From the NCBI RefSeq assembly GCF_023516215.1, contig NZ_CP097349.1, positions 3,224,001-3,288,000 of the forward strand: DNA of 64,000 nucleotides. The letters are read 5' to 3'. The notes under the pieces are model-generated. The model did no database searches and was not told where the DNA came from. It saw only the letters and a list, made by a program, of their open reading frames with translations. The first letter of the stretch is position 1. Every line of letters begins with the position of its first letter. The DNA comes from Cytobacillus pseudoceanisediminis (GTDB lineage Bacteria; Bacillota; Bacilli; Bacillales; Cytobacillaceae). This document shows, piece by piece, positions 52,510-61,426 of the stretch. The translations under genes were made by a program, and so were the position numbers.

Positions 52510-53256
52510 ATGACTAAAATGATACAAACCAAGAACTTATCGAAATCTTATGGAAAAACACAGGTCTTGAAAAATATTGATTTGACTGTTGAACGAGGGG
52601 AATTCACTGCCATTATGGGTCCCTCCGGCTCTGGAAAAACGACGTTAATGAATACCCTATCAACCATTGATGCCTTTAGCGGGGGGAATGTTTGGATTGA
52701 GGGAAATTCCCTTTTAGATATGAAAAAGAAAGCCCTGCGGGAGTTCCGCCAAAAAAGAATGGGATTTATTTTTCAAGACTATAACTTACTGGATACCTTA
52801 ACGGTGAAGGAGAATATCCTCCTCCCGCTCTCGCTGCAAAAAACACCTGTTGCAGAAATGGAAAAGCGATTAGCGAAATTGATTGATGCCTTAAATATTG
52901 AATCAATTTTACATCAATATCCTTCTGAAATTTCCGGCGGACAGAAACAGCGCACGGCTGCCGCGCGGGCGATTATTACCAGCCCCGCAATTGTATTTGC
53001 TGATGAACCAACGGGTGCACTCGATTCCCGATCTGCTACTCAGCTGCTGGAACAAATTCAATTGCTCAATGAAACCTTCAAGACAACCGTTCTGATGATT
53101 ACGCATGATCCGTATGCAGCCAGCTACTGTCAGCGCGTAGTTTTTCTCCGTGACGGAAAAATCGTCAATGAGATGTTTAAAGGCGAGCAGACGGAAAAGG
53201 AATTCTTTGACCGCATCCTGACGATCCAAAGTGCTATAGGAAGTGACTGGCGATGA
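52510..53256 (+). CDS. BceA-like ABC transporter ATPase (module 2)
   Basis: A 248-residue ATPase. Walker [21 protein letters not shown]-loop MGFIFQDYNLLDTLTV, signature ISGGQKQRTAAARAII, Walker B IVFADEPTGALDSRSA and switch H in MITHDPYAASYC are all present. The alternative ATG at 52456 is in the promoter region, and ATG 52510 has a GGAGG at normal spacing. Its stop overlaps the permease start (ATGA at 53253). It forms a transporter with that permease for defence against a cell-wall-active peptide; the second copy of this system within 6 kb probably recognises a different compound. Confidence 0.92.
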   Translation: MTKMIQTKNLSKSYGKTQVLKNIDLTVERGEFTAIMGPSGSGKTTLMNTLSTIDAFSGGNVWIEGNSLLDMKKKALREFRQKRMGFIFQDYNLLDTLTVKENILLPLSLQKTPVAEMEKRLAKLIDALNIESILHQYPSEISGGQKQRTAAARAIITSPAIVFADEPTGALDSRSATQLLEQIQLLNETFKTTVLMITHDPYAASYCQRVVFLRDGKIVNEMFKGEQTEKEFFDRILTIQSAIGSDWR

Positions 53257-55206
53257 ACTTAGTAGATTTATCATGGAGGAACATGAAGCGGAACTTCCGG
53301 CTGTATACCATTTATTTCATTTCCATGTTTGTCGGGGTTGTCATTTACTTTACCTTCTCCGGTCTAATGTTTAACAAAGATGTAGTCGCAGCCATTCAAA
53401 ATAAAGAAAACTACAAAATGGTCATTTCCCTTGCTTCGGTAATTGTCTTTTTGTTTATTGTCTTCTTTATTTTGTACGCGAACTCCTTTTTCATGAAGCA
53501 GCGAAAAAAGAATTCGGCATGTATTTACTTTACGGAATGAAGGAAAGACAAGTTGCTGCAATGGTCTTCTTTGAAACATTATTCTTGAGCGCCATTTCGG
53601 TCTTCAGCGGTATATTAATCGGTGGCTTGCTATCGAAATTTTTCGGTGCGGTATTAATGAACTTAATGCGCTACAATGAGGACATTTCTTTTGCTTTTCC
53701 ACTGGAAGCCATTGTATCAACAGTTCTGTTATTCGCCTTATTAATCATCATTATTACAATTCAAAGTTATTTTAACGTCCGGCGTGTCCAGTTAGTGGAA
53801 TTGTTTCATGCAAAGGAAAAAAGGGATAAACCGTTTACATTTTCTTTTGGCCTGGCGTTATTGTCCATTATATTGATTGCCGGGTCTTACTATATGATTA
53901 CCATAGGAGATACGGACATCTGGAAAGATCATTTTAAAGAAACATTAGCAGCTGTAACAGTGGCTCTGATTGCCGGGACGTATTTATTTTTCCGCCAGTT
54001 TTCCGGTTGGATGTTACAAAAGCTGAGTCAAAGGAAAAACTATTTTATTGGCAGTAAGATGTTATGGATCTCCTCTCTCCGTTTTTCTATTCGAGGAAAT
54101 ACAGTCAATTTTACATTCAATTCACTGATTAGTGCGATTGTCATCTTTACAGTCGGATTTATTGCTGTAGATTACGCTGTGAAAGGCGAGGTTGTGAAAA
54201 AGAATTTCCAAATCATATTGCCTTTTCGACCCAGGATGATGCAACTCAAAGACAAATTGAACAGCTGATGAATGACTCACATCCAATCATTGATCATGAA
54301 ACCATTACAGGGATTCAAACAGAAAAAATCCAGAATAGAAACGCATTTTTTAGCCATCCCGAATATTACACCGAAGAGTTTTACCTTTTTCCGGAGTCCC
54401 AATTAAATGCAATTGTTGATTTACGCAAAGCTGGTGAAAAAGCAGATTTAGAAGGTGAAGAGGCAATTGTATTAACAAGAGGAATTGATGAACCGGAAAA
54501 ATATAAAAGTTCTCAGCCTGAAATGACCGTATTGGAAGACAATACATTTCGTGTAGTCGAAAAAATACGATACCCGCTGTTAAGCATCCCAACGAGCCCA
54601 GGCGGAAATACCCAGCCCCAGCCTTCTGTACTCATTATTTCAAACGAAGCTTTTGAGAACTTAAGAGAACATCACACCCTTTCTTCATTTGAAATTTATC
54701 AAATCGAAGATCCTAAAACATCCAATGATGTTTCACGGGAAATATACGACCTCGTTATGAAAACAGAAGGAGCCTATTATTCGGCCTATATTGATATGTA
54801 TTCCATTGATACGGAGTCTTCTTCTTTAATCTTGTTCTCCGTTGCCTTTTTTGCCGTTATTGCATTGTTTGCATTAGGGAGTGTCATTTACTTTAAACAG
54901 CTGCGAGAAGCTACAGAAGAGCGGGAGCACTACGCCATTTTACGAAAAATCGGTGTAGACGACAAAGAAATGAAAAAGATTATCCGAAAACAATTGCTGT
55001 TCGTATTTTTGCCGCCGCTCCTGCTGGGGTTGCTGCACAGCTGGTTCCTTTTATATTACACAGTCATCCTGGTGATAAAAGATTTGCCTTCTTTAACGGC
55101 GATTATTTTTTCAGTCATGGGACTATATGTGTTAACGTATCTAATCTTTTACATTTCATCCGTATCTATTTACTACAAAATTGTCAGCGAAAAAAACACA
55201 CGATGA
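53253..55206 (+). CDS. BceB-like ABC transporter permease (module 2), two frameshifts
   Basis: About 651 residues after repair, with ten helices and the large external loop between helices 7 and 8 (MNDSHPIIDHETITGIQTEK onward to about 180 residues). The N-terminus NLVDLSWRNMKRNFRLYTIY is BceB-like. The frame is broken at A6 53504-53509 and at AAA 54210-54212. One extra base each joins QRKK to EFGMYLLYGMKERQ and VVKKNFQ to NHIAFSTQDD. Helix 8-10 region SSLILFSVAFFAVIALFALG follows the loop. The last codons lie within a perfect hairpin shared with the convergent kinase gene. Confidence 0.9.
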
Positions 55207-55232
55207 GTTACATTACTCATCGTGTGTTTTTT
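55191..55232. terminator. Perfect bidirectional terminator between module-2 operons
   Basis: Arms aaaaaacacacgatgagt and actcatcgtgtgtttttt are fully complementary over 18 bases around a six-base loop. The permease stop lies in the left arm and the kinase's final codons in the right arm, so the element is both coding ends and terminator for both strands. Confidence 0.95.
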
Positions 55233-56208
55233 GCATTATCAAAAACGGATCGCTATCGAGCGGGAAGTGAACGATAAATTGGGTGTACTCTCTCACATTC
55301 GACGTACAGCTAATGTAATGCCCTAACTTGTTGCTTAACTGCTGGGCTAAATATAATCCCATTCCGGTCGACTTCGAATACAATCGCCCCGTTTCTCCGG
55401 TAAAACCGCGATTAAATACCCTCGGAAGATCTTTCTGGCTGATGCCAATCCCATTATCCCGAATCAAGAGCTGTTTTTCTTGTGGGGTTTCCGATATGGA
55501 AATGGTGATCTCTCCGCCAGGTTCTGTATATTTCAAACTGTTTGTCAGAAGCTGATTGACGATGAACTGGAGCCATTTAGGATCACTTTGAACCTCCAGC
55601 ATATCTGCCTGAATGTGGATGCGGATATTTTTTGAAATAAAGGTTTTGGAGTGAGACTTTACAATATCCTTAAGAATCTTGATAATATCACATTTCTGGA
55701 TATCGTAATCCTGATTAAAGCTGTCTAGTTTAGCGTAATAGAGTGCTTGATCAACATAATTCTCAATTTTTGTGATTTCTTCTCTTAAACTGCCTGCGTC
55801 CATATCGGTTTGCTGCAGCAGGCGAAGAACAGCAATCGGTGTTTTTATTTCATGGAACCAGGAGACGATAAAATCGTAATGTTCCTTCTGCCTGTCCTGA
55901 ATCCGATTCATTTCACGTATATGTTCACGCTTCAGCTCATCGATGTGGGTTTTAGCGAACTCTCCTTCCAGAGACAGGCTGTCATAATCCGCCCTTTCCA
56001 ATTGCCTAATCACGCGCAGGTTTTGCTGGTACCGATATAATAAAAACCCGATCAATACAATCGAAGATAAGGCGAAGGCATAAAGGAATGTCCCCCATGC
56101 CAGGCTGCCATTGATATCAGTAAAAAAGATCGCTGCTGAAATCAGGAAACTGATCAGATAGAGGACTATATAAGGTTTTTCATAGGATAGAAAACTAAGG
56201 AAGTTCAT
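55213..56208 (-). CDS. BceS-like intramembrane-sensing histidine kinase (module 2)
   Basis: A 331-residue kinase with two N-terminal helices (YIVLYLISFLISAAIFFTDI, GTFLYAFALSSIVLIGFLLY) and no external sensor domain. The H box is VSWFHEIKTPIAVLRLLQQ, the N box FIVNQLLTNSLKYTEPG, G1 IRDNGIGISQKDL and G2 TGMGLYLAQQLSNKLGHY. It belongs to the BceS group that senses through its transporter. The stop is in the shared terminator. It overlaps the response-regulator stop by four bases. Confidence 0.93.
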   Translation of the reverse strand: MNFLSFLSYEKPYIVLYLISFLISAAIFFTDINGSLAWGTFLYAFALSSIVLIGFLLYRYQQNLRVIRQLERADYDSLSLEGEFAKTHIDELKREHIREMNRIQDRQKEHYDFIVSWFHEIKTPIAVLRLLQQTDMDAGSLREEITKIENYVDQALYYAKLDSFNQDYDIQKCDIIKILKDIVKSHSKTFISKNIRIHIQADMLEVQSDPKWLQFIVNQLLTNSLKYTEPGGEITISISETPQEKQLLIRDNGIGISQKDLPRVFNRGFTGETGRLYSKSTGMGLYLAQQLSNKLGHYISCTSNVREYTQFIVHFPLDSDPFLIMQKTHDE

Positions 56209-56879
56209 TCAATTAAATACCCTAACCCTTTCCGAGTGACAATGAAGTCCTCTAGTCCAATTGCTGCAATTTTCCTGCGCATCCGATTCACATTCACGGT
56301 AAGTGTATTATCATCGACAAACTGTTCCTCATTCCATAGTGCCTGCATTAAGTCATCCCTCGAGACAATTTTCCCGATATTCCGCATCATCAATTGCAAA
56401 AGGATGAATTCATTCCGGCTTAGCTCATTGCTTTGTCCATTAAATTCAATCGTTGAATTGGTCACATTTAATTTCAGGCCGCGATGGATAAAACGGATAT
56501 TCTCATCTTCCTGATAAGTATACTTCCTGCGGATGAGCGCACTGATCTTCGCGAGAAGGATATCCAAATCAAAGGGCTTCTGGATAAAATCATCCCCGCC
56601 CATATTAATGGCCATTATTATATCCATATTTTGATTTCTGGAGGAAAGGAAAATGATCGGCACTTTTGAAACAGAGCGTATTTGCTGGCACCAGTAGTAT
56701 CCATCAAAAACGGGAAGATTGATATCTAATAAAATGAGGTGTGGACTTGTCTGCTCAAATTCCGTCAGCACCTGGTCAAATTGGGTTACCTCCACCACAT
56801 CATATTGCCATTTTTTTAGCGTATCAGCGACAATCCGTCTTATTTTAAGATCGTCTTCTATCATCATGATTCTATACAT
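56205..56879 (-). CDS. BceR-like response regulator (module 2)
   Basis: A 224-residue OmpR-type regulator. The phospho-acceptor D is in LILLDINLPVFDGYYWCQQI, the conserved K in DDFIQKPFDLDILL. The winged-helix region includes LSRNEFILLQLMMRNIGKIV and VDDNTLTVNVNRMRRKIAAI, ending in TRKGLGYLIE. It should bind the dyad at 52422 to drive the convergent transporter genes. Unlike module 1, the kinase-regulator pair is on the opposite strand to the transporter, so the two operons converge. Confidence 0.94.
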   Translation of the reverse strand: MYRIMMIEDDLKIRRIVADTLKKWQYDVVEVTQFDQVLTEFEQTSPHLILLDINLPVFDGYYWCQQIRSVSKVPIIFLSSRNQNMDIIMAINMGGDDFIQKPFDLDILLAKISALIRRKYTYQEDENIRFIHRGLKLNVTNSTIEFNGQSNELSRNEFILLQLMMRNIGKIVSRDDLMQALWNEEQFVDDNTLTVNVNRMRRKIAAIGLEDFIVTRKGLGYLIE

Positions 56880-57001
56880 AAATATCCCTCTTTACTGGAA
56901 TAATGGTCACGTCATTCATTCTGGCACAATTTTTTTAAGTCTTAGGCTAAGGCAGTCTCTATTATTCCACAAGCAGTATATTTGAAATGATCTTTTTTCC
57001 A

Positions 57002-57534
57002 TTAGTGATTAAGCTCATCAATGGTCTTAAAAATTCTCGAATACACATCATGAATAGATTCATCAGTCATTTCGTCATTATACAACCCATACCCCCAACT
57101 ATGAAATGAATTATTTTCTTTGGATTTAAGAACTCCCACAGCATAGCTTTTACCGGCTTCCCATTTCCATGAATCATTATATTCTGGGTCTTTAACAGTA
57201 AACGGGATATGACTGTGGCTGATATAAAAAAGACTGGAATGGATGAATCTGAATATGTATCTGCATATTTGGCTTCAGCAGCTTTAGGAAGATTTTCTTC
57301 CGTCATTATAACTGCATCATAAGAGCTCAATTCCTCATTTGTAAGTTCATCAAAAGAAATTTCATGAAACTTCACTTGTTCTTCATTTGCTTCTGGCGGT
57401 TCTCCAACTACCGCAATCCTTTATGCCCTTCCATCATACGGCTCGAAGTCAGGGGTTTGAGTACAAGCAGTTAGTAACATGGGTAGAATTAGCAATATAT
57501 AAGAAATCTCTCTCGTCATTCTTGTCATACTCAT
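57002..57534 (-). CDS. Predicted lipoprotein, one frameshift and one in-frame stop
   Basis: About 178 residues after repair. It begins with a signal peptide (YILLILPMLL, then the lipobox LTAC) and then TQTPDFEPYDGRA. A TAA at 57421-57423 interrupts the same frame, which goes on as RIAVVGEPPEANEEQ and KFHEISFDELTNEELSSYDA. A second break at A6 57226-57231 is cured by one base, giving SHSHIPFTVKDPEYNDSWKW to a normal stop at 57002. The C-terminal YAVGVLKSKENNSFHSWGYG with an aspartate/glutamate-rich end resembles small Bacillus lipoproteins of unknown function. The stop may be a substitution error or a true mutation. Confidence 0.55.
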
Positions 57535-57543
57535 CACCTCTGC

Positions 57544-57885
57544 CTAGATACTATAAACAATTGTGCCAATTATCCCAACAATCATTAAGGCCAGGCCCTT
57601 TATAACCTTCCTCTGTCTGAAAGCAGCCATACATCCTGAAACAAAGCCGATGAACACTAAGCCTGCACCTATATGCTGAATGATTTTGATTTCTGAAATG
57701 CTGCCGGTAATAAAGACTTGAAAACCAATGCAGCCGCCTACAAAAATCAGGAGAAATGAAGGGCTTTTCAACTCTTCTCTAGCATCCTGCTGTTCCTCTT
57801 TTTCCATTTTTTTATATGTTTTTATAAAAAGGAAAATCGGAATCGCCCATATTAAAATGATTATAATAGCCTGAAAGATCATCAT
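57544..57885 (-). CDS. Small integral membrane protein
   Basis: A 113-residue protein with four helices (IFQAIIIILIWAIPIFLFI, FLLIFVGGCIGFQVFI, HIGAGLVFIGFVSGCMAAF, GLALMIVGIIGTIVYSI) and a charged linker EKEEQQDAREELK. No family is recognised. The ATG at 57885 is taken because GAGGGG is at proper spacing; the in-frame start at 57963 lacks one. It is 10 bp upstream of the lipoprotein gene in the same direction, so the two form a unit. Confidence 0.65.
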   Translation of the reverse strand: MMIFQAIIIILIWAIPIFLFIKTYKKMEKEEQQDAREELKSPSFLLIFVGGCIGFQVFITGSISEIKIIQHIGAGLVFIGFVSGCMAAFRQRKVIKGLALMIVGIIGTIVYSI

Positions 57886-57991
57886 ATGAACCCCTCTGGG
57901 AAGATATAAATCTATTACTTCAAAATCATACCATATTCTAACAAAAACAAAAAAGAGCACCATCCATTGGATAGGCGCCCTATAAAAATAC

Positions 57992-58477
57992 TTATGATAA
58001 ATGCCTTATTTTCCTTTCAATCGGTGTACGCTCCTTCGCTTCAGGTACCTCCTCAGGAAAGCCTACTCCTAAAATACCAACTACATCGCAATCATCCGGG
58101 ACATTTAAAGCAGTTCTTGCTGCAGCTGAAACCCCCAGGGAAGACCAGAATGTCCCTACTCCTGAGTCCCACGCCATCAGCATGAAGTTCTGAATAAAGC
58201 ATGATACTGCAGCCATATTCTCAGTTCGTTCCAGGTCGGTTGCTCCATGCCTGGACAGGATGGCCAGCACGACTGGCGCCTGGCAAAAATCGGTTTTGTG
58301 ATTCAGCTTTGCCCTTGTTTCCGGACCAACAAATAATATCTCCCATGGCTCCGTCATTTTATGGTTGGGTGCCATGCTCGCAGCCTCTAGCCAGGAGGTG
58401 ATTAAACTATGCTCCACTTTATCAGATTTGAACTTTTTTATGTTGCGGCGAGTCGTGATTATTTTCTGTATATCCAC
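57992..58477 (-). CDS. Nitroreductase family FMN protein
   Basis: A 161-residue FMN- and NAD(P)H-dependent reductase of the nitroreductase fold, the compact YdjA/YfhC-like group. It opens IQKIITTRRNIKKFKSDKVE with the FMN-phosphate-binding RR, has EAASMAPNHKMTEPWEILFV at the FMN site, and FMLMAWDSGVGTFWSS in the dimer interface. The C-terminal VGILGVGFPEEVPEAKERTP is standard. The substrate could be nitroaromatics or quinones. Independent gene, with an imperfect hairpin and T run just downstream. Confidence 0.9.
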   Translation of the reverse strand: MDIQKIITTRRNIKKFKSDKVEHSLITSWLEAASMAPNHKMTEPWEILFVGPETRAKLNHKTDFCQAPVVLAILSRHGATDLERTENMAAVSCFIQNFMLMAWDSGVGTFWSSLGVSAAARTALNVPDDCDVVGILGVGFPEEVPEAKERTPIERKIRHLS

Positions 58478-58528
58478 TGTTAATTTCCCCTTTCATTTAT
58501 AACTCATTTTACTAGATTAATAGGTTAT

Positions 58529-59782
58529 TTACATGGCAGCTTTCTCATTATCAATGGATTTCCCACTAGGCCGGGCTGCCAGGAACATATAGGACAGTAC
58601 AGCCCCGGTACTTGCACATGCTATGACAATCCCCATCGATATCGCCGGTCTGTCTCCTAAGCCAACAAGGGGAGCCACACCTCCTCCAAAGATTAAGGAT
58701 AGTACTCCCAGTAATGCGGAGGCACTCCCTGCCGACTTGCCCTGATTTTGCATGGCAAGCGAGAAGCCTGAAGTACTCACCACCCCAATACTTGCAACCA
58801 CAAAGAATAACGGCGGCAAAATAGCGTACAAGCCTGCATCTAAAAGAAGCATGATTAATAGAGCAATAGCTCCAATGAAAGAGATGCATATGCCAGCCGT
58901 AAAAAGCTTCCTTTCGCTGATCCGCCCCGCCAGCCTTCCCGTGATTTGACTGGAAATGATGATTCCTAGACCGTTGATGGCAAATATCAGGCTGAACATC
59001 TGCGGGGAGGCCCCATACATGTTCTGAAGGACGAAAGGTGAGCCGGATATATACGCAAACATGGCAGCAAACACCAGTCCTTGAGACAATGCATACCCTA
59101 TGAAACTTCGATCAGATAAGAGCTGCTGAAAGGTGGTTAATGTGTTTTTTATACCGCCCTGTGAACGGGAATCTTCAGACAGCGTCTCTGGCAGACCGAA
59201 TAGTACGACAAGAAACATCACCAAGCCGATTACACTCAAAACGATAAACACTCCCTGCCAGGGAGCAATCCGCAATAACTGGCCGCCAAGTATAGGAGCA
59301 AGGATGGGGGCCACACCATTCACTAAAGCCAGCAGAGAGAAAAATTTAGTCAGCTCAGTGCCTGAGTAAAGATCCCGGACAATCGCACGGGAGATGACAA
59401 TTCCTGCTGCCCCGGCCAGACCCTGAATAAACCTCAGCCCAATCAAGCCCCAGATGGACTGGCTAAAGGCGCACAAGAGAGAAACAGCAAAATAAATCAA
59501 TAGCCCTATAAGAAGCGGCTTCCGGCGTCCGCGCACATCACTGAGCGGCCCTGCAAGCAGCTGGCCTAGGGATAGACCGAGCAGGAAAAAGGTTAAACTA
59601 AGCTGGACCAGGGACGGCTTGGTATGCAAATCATTAGCTATATCAGGCAGAGCCGGCAAATACATGTCGATGGATAACGGGGCAAACGCAGCTAAAGTAC
59701 CAAGTACGATCGCCATCCATAATCGCCTTGACTTTGAAGGTGCACCCGGGGCATTTCTTATATTTCCTAAAGAATCATTCAT
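58529..59782 (-). CDS. Bcr/CflA family multidrug efflux MFS transporter
   Basis: A 417-residue, 12-helix antiporter. The Bcr/CflA signature is in helix 1 and its loop, FAPLSIDMYLPALPDIANDL, with motif A GPLSDVRGRRKPLLI and motif C-like VISRAIVRDLYSGTELTKFF. Members export chloramphenicol, bicyclomycin or other hydrophobic drugs. It is followed within 40 bp upstream by the RHH-like gene in the same direction and may be regulated by it. Confidence 0.9.
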   Translation of the reverse strand: MNDSLGNIRNAPGAPSKSRRLWMAIVLGTLAAFAPLSIDMYLPALPDIANDLHTKPSLVQLSLTFFLLGLSLGQLLAGPLSDVRGRRKPLLIGLLIYFAVSLLCAFSQSIWGLIGLRFIQGLAGAAGIVISRAIVRDLYSGTELTKFFSLLALVNGVAPILAPILGGQLLRIAPWQGVFIVLSVIGLVMFLVVLFGLPETLSEDSRSQGGIKNTLTTFQQLLSDRSFIGYALSQGLVFAAMFAYISGSPFVLQNMYGASPQMFSLIFAINGLGIIISSQITGRLAGRISERKLFTAGICISFIGAIALLIMLLLDAGLYAILPPLFFVVASIGVVSTSGFSLAMQNQGKSAGSASALLGVLSLIFGGGVAPLVGLGDRPAISMGIVIACASTGAVLSYMFLAARPSGKSIDNEKAAM

Positions 59783-59822
59783 TGATTGTCCTGCCTTTTC
59801 TTATGATTTTTGGACTTTAAGC

Positions 59823-60211
59823 TCAAAGGTTATGGATAAGAATCCGTATGGCTTCTGAAACATCCACCTTTTTTCCTGGCAGAAATGATTCAGCTTTTTG
59901 AACATTTCTTCATCCAGCCGGACATGGATGGAATGCTTAAGCTTTTGGCCTTCAGGCTTCTTGGGCCGGCCCCTTCCAATTTTCCGCTGCCCTGTTTCGT
60001 CCCTCCAGACGGCTATGGTCACATACCCGTCTTTTTCCAGCCATTTCTGAAGATCGTTTTCCTTCCAAATACGCGCTGCATCATTCTCATGTTTTTTCAG
60101 ATATTCTGCAAGACCCTCACCTTCCAGACCTTTCCTTTTTGCTTTATAAATCATCTTATTTCTAAGATACTCTTCATATTGTTCGAATGATGTAAAGGTT
60201 TGTTCTTTCAT
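59823..60211 (-). CDS. Ribbon-helix-helix-like DNA-binding protein, one frameshift
   Basis: About 129 residues after repair. The N-terminal region is helical and charged. The C-terminal part after GRGRPKKPEGQKLKHSIHVR looks like a ribbon-helix-helix: a short strand HVRLDEEMFKKL and a helix VDVSEAIRILIHNL. This end emerges only after adding one base to T6 59869-59874; without it the frame runs into unrelated codons. RHH proteins often repress their neighbours, and the Bcr/CflA transporter directly downstream is the obvious candidate. The assignment is by pattern only. Confidence 0.65.
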
Positions 60212-60315
60212 AAACCCTCCGGATTATTTTTTGTTCTACAAAAAATAATAAAGAATATTAATTCACAATGCAATCTTTTTTGTAGAACAAAAAATACTAT
60301 GGAGAAATAAGCATA

Positions 60316-60362
60316 AAAAAAGCCTAACTCTCTCCGGCACATCAGGAAGAAATTAGGCTTTC
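60316..60362 (-). terminator. Terminator of DUF3231 gene
   Basis: Arms aaaaagcctaa and ttaggcttt are separated by a 26-base loop with some internal pairing. On the minus strand a T run follows, 10 bp beyond the DUF3231 stop. Confidence 0.6.
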
Positions 60363-60371
60363 ATTATATTT

Positions 60372-61355
60372 TTATACATCCATCCGCGGTGCTTCCTCAA
60401 GCCACCCATTGGAAATCATGATCTTTACACCTTCACGTATATACTCAAAAACCTCAATTCCAAATTTACCAAAATTCATATTTAGATCATTGCGAAGGCT
60501 GAAGCCGATGCCAAATCCCTGTCCGCCAATACTAAACCCGCATAAAAGATAGGTGCAAAATATCATTAGCTTATCCGAAAATGGAGCCTCTGTTGAATTT
60601 ATCACTGTTCCCCCTGAAGTGGCAGGCGGCTGGATATCGTTTTGAAGGAGCTTTTCCCCAAACTCTTTAATAATTTCTTTCGAAAGCTCTTTCCCTTTTA
60701 AAAAATATTTTCTAACTTCTTCTCCTTCTGCACATTGAGCAAATCCAGCCATCAGCTGCATGCCGGTGATGTTTGTTTCAATCCCGTGATACAGCAGCCC
60801 AAATTCCACCGTATTAATGGGGCGCTTCTGACCAAGAATATTAGTTCCTTTTAAATAGTTATTACTGGTTACAAAATCAGCTGATTTAGGGAAGTTTATA
60901 AAGGTGGGACTTGGAAGCAGCCCTTCATCCAAAAGAAATTGGGTAAATTTACCATAATATTCCTGAGTTAAATCGGTCATGTCCCTATAAAGCTTAATAA
61001 TATCCTTTCGATAAGCCATGGTTAAATGGAGGACATACATGCCCATGCTAATTTCCTTTAAGATCCGGCAAAACATTATATCAAATCCGTTCTCAAACAA
61101 TATAGGAGCATTTAAATTAACGTCCTGATCCGTAAAGCCGTTAGGGACAGCCGCCCCCTCATTTTGCAGCAGTTTTTTTATTTCAACAACTTTAGGATGA
61201 AGTTTTTCCCTCAATCCTGACATCAAATTTTTCGCTTTTGGGTTTTTCGATTTCTCAATAAAATATTCTAATATACGAAGAATCATCGTTTTTTTTTGAT
61301 ACGTCATCCATAATGCACCCAGTTCGGATGAACTGATTTTAGATTTTTCAGGCAT
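60372..61355 (-). CDS. DUF3231 family protein
   Basis: A 327-residue protein of DUF3231, a family common in Bacillus spore formers and sometimes called DUF3231-type spore coat-like protein. It has two similar helical halves, each starting with a conserved ELGALWMTYQKKTMILRILE or NTVEFGLLYHGIETNITGMQ pattern. Each half continues with a helix containing ILKEISMGMYVLHL or FAQCAEGEEVRKYFLKGKEL. The repeat structure resembles ferritin-like four-helix units, but I do not see a clear metal site. ATG 61355 has GGAGGTG at normal spacing. Function unknown; spore-related by association only. Confidence 0.82.
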   Translation of the reverse strand: MPEKSKISSSELGALWMTYQKKTMILRILEYFIEKSKNPKAKNLMSGLREKLHPKVVEIKKLLQNEGAAVPNGFTDQDVNLNAPILFENGFDIMFCRILKEISMGMYVLHLTMAYRKDIIKLYRDMTDLTQEYYGKFTQFLLDEGLLPSPTFINFPKSADFVTSNNYLKGTNILGQKRPINTVEFGLLYHGIETNITGMQLMAGFAQCAEGEEVRKYFLKGKELSKEIIKEFGEKLLQNDIQPPATSGGTVINSTEAPFSDKLMIFCTYLLCGFSIGGQGFGIGFSLRNDLNMNFGKFGIEVFEYIREGVKIMISNGWLEEAPRMDV

Positions 61356-61426
61356 AAGAACACCTCCATTTTGACTAAATAATAGTATGTGTTCTTTTGG
61401 AGTTTTTATACGATGAATGGTTTCCA

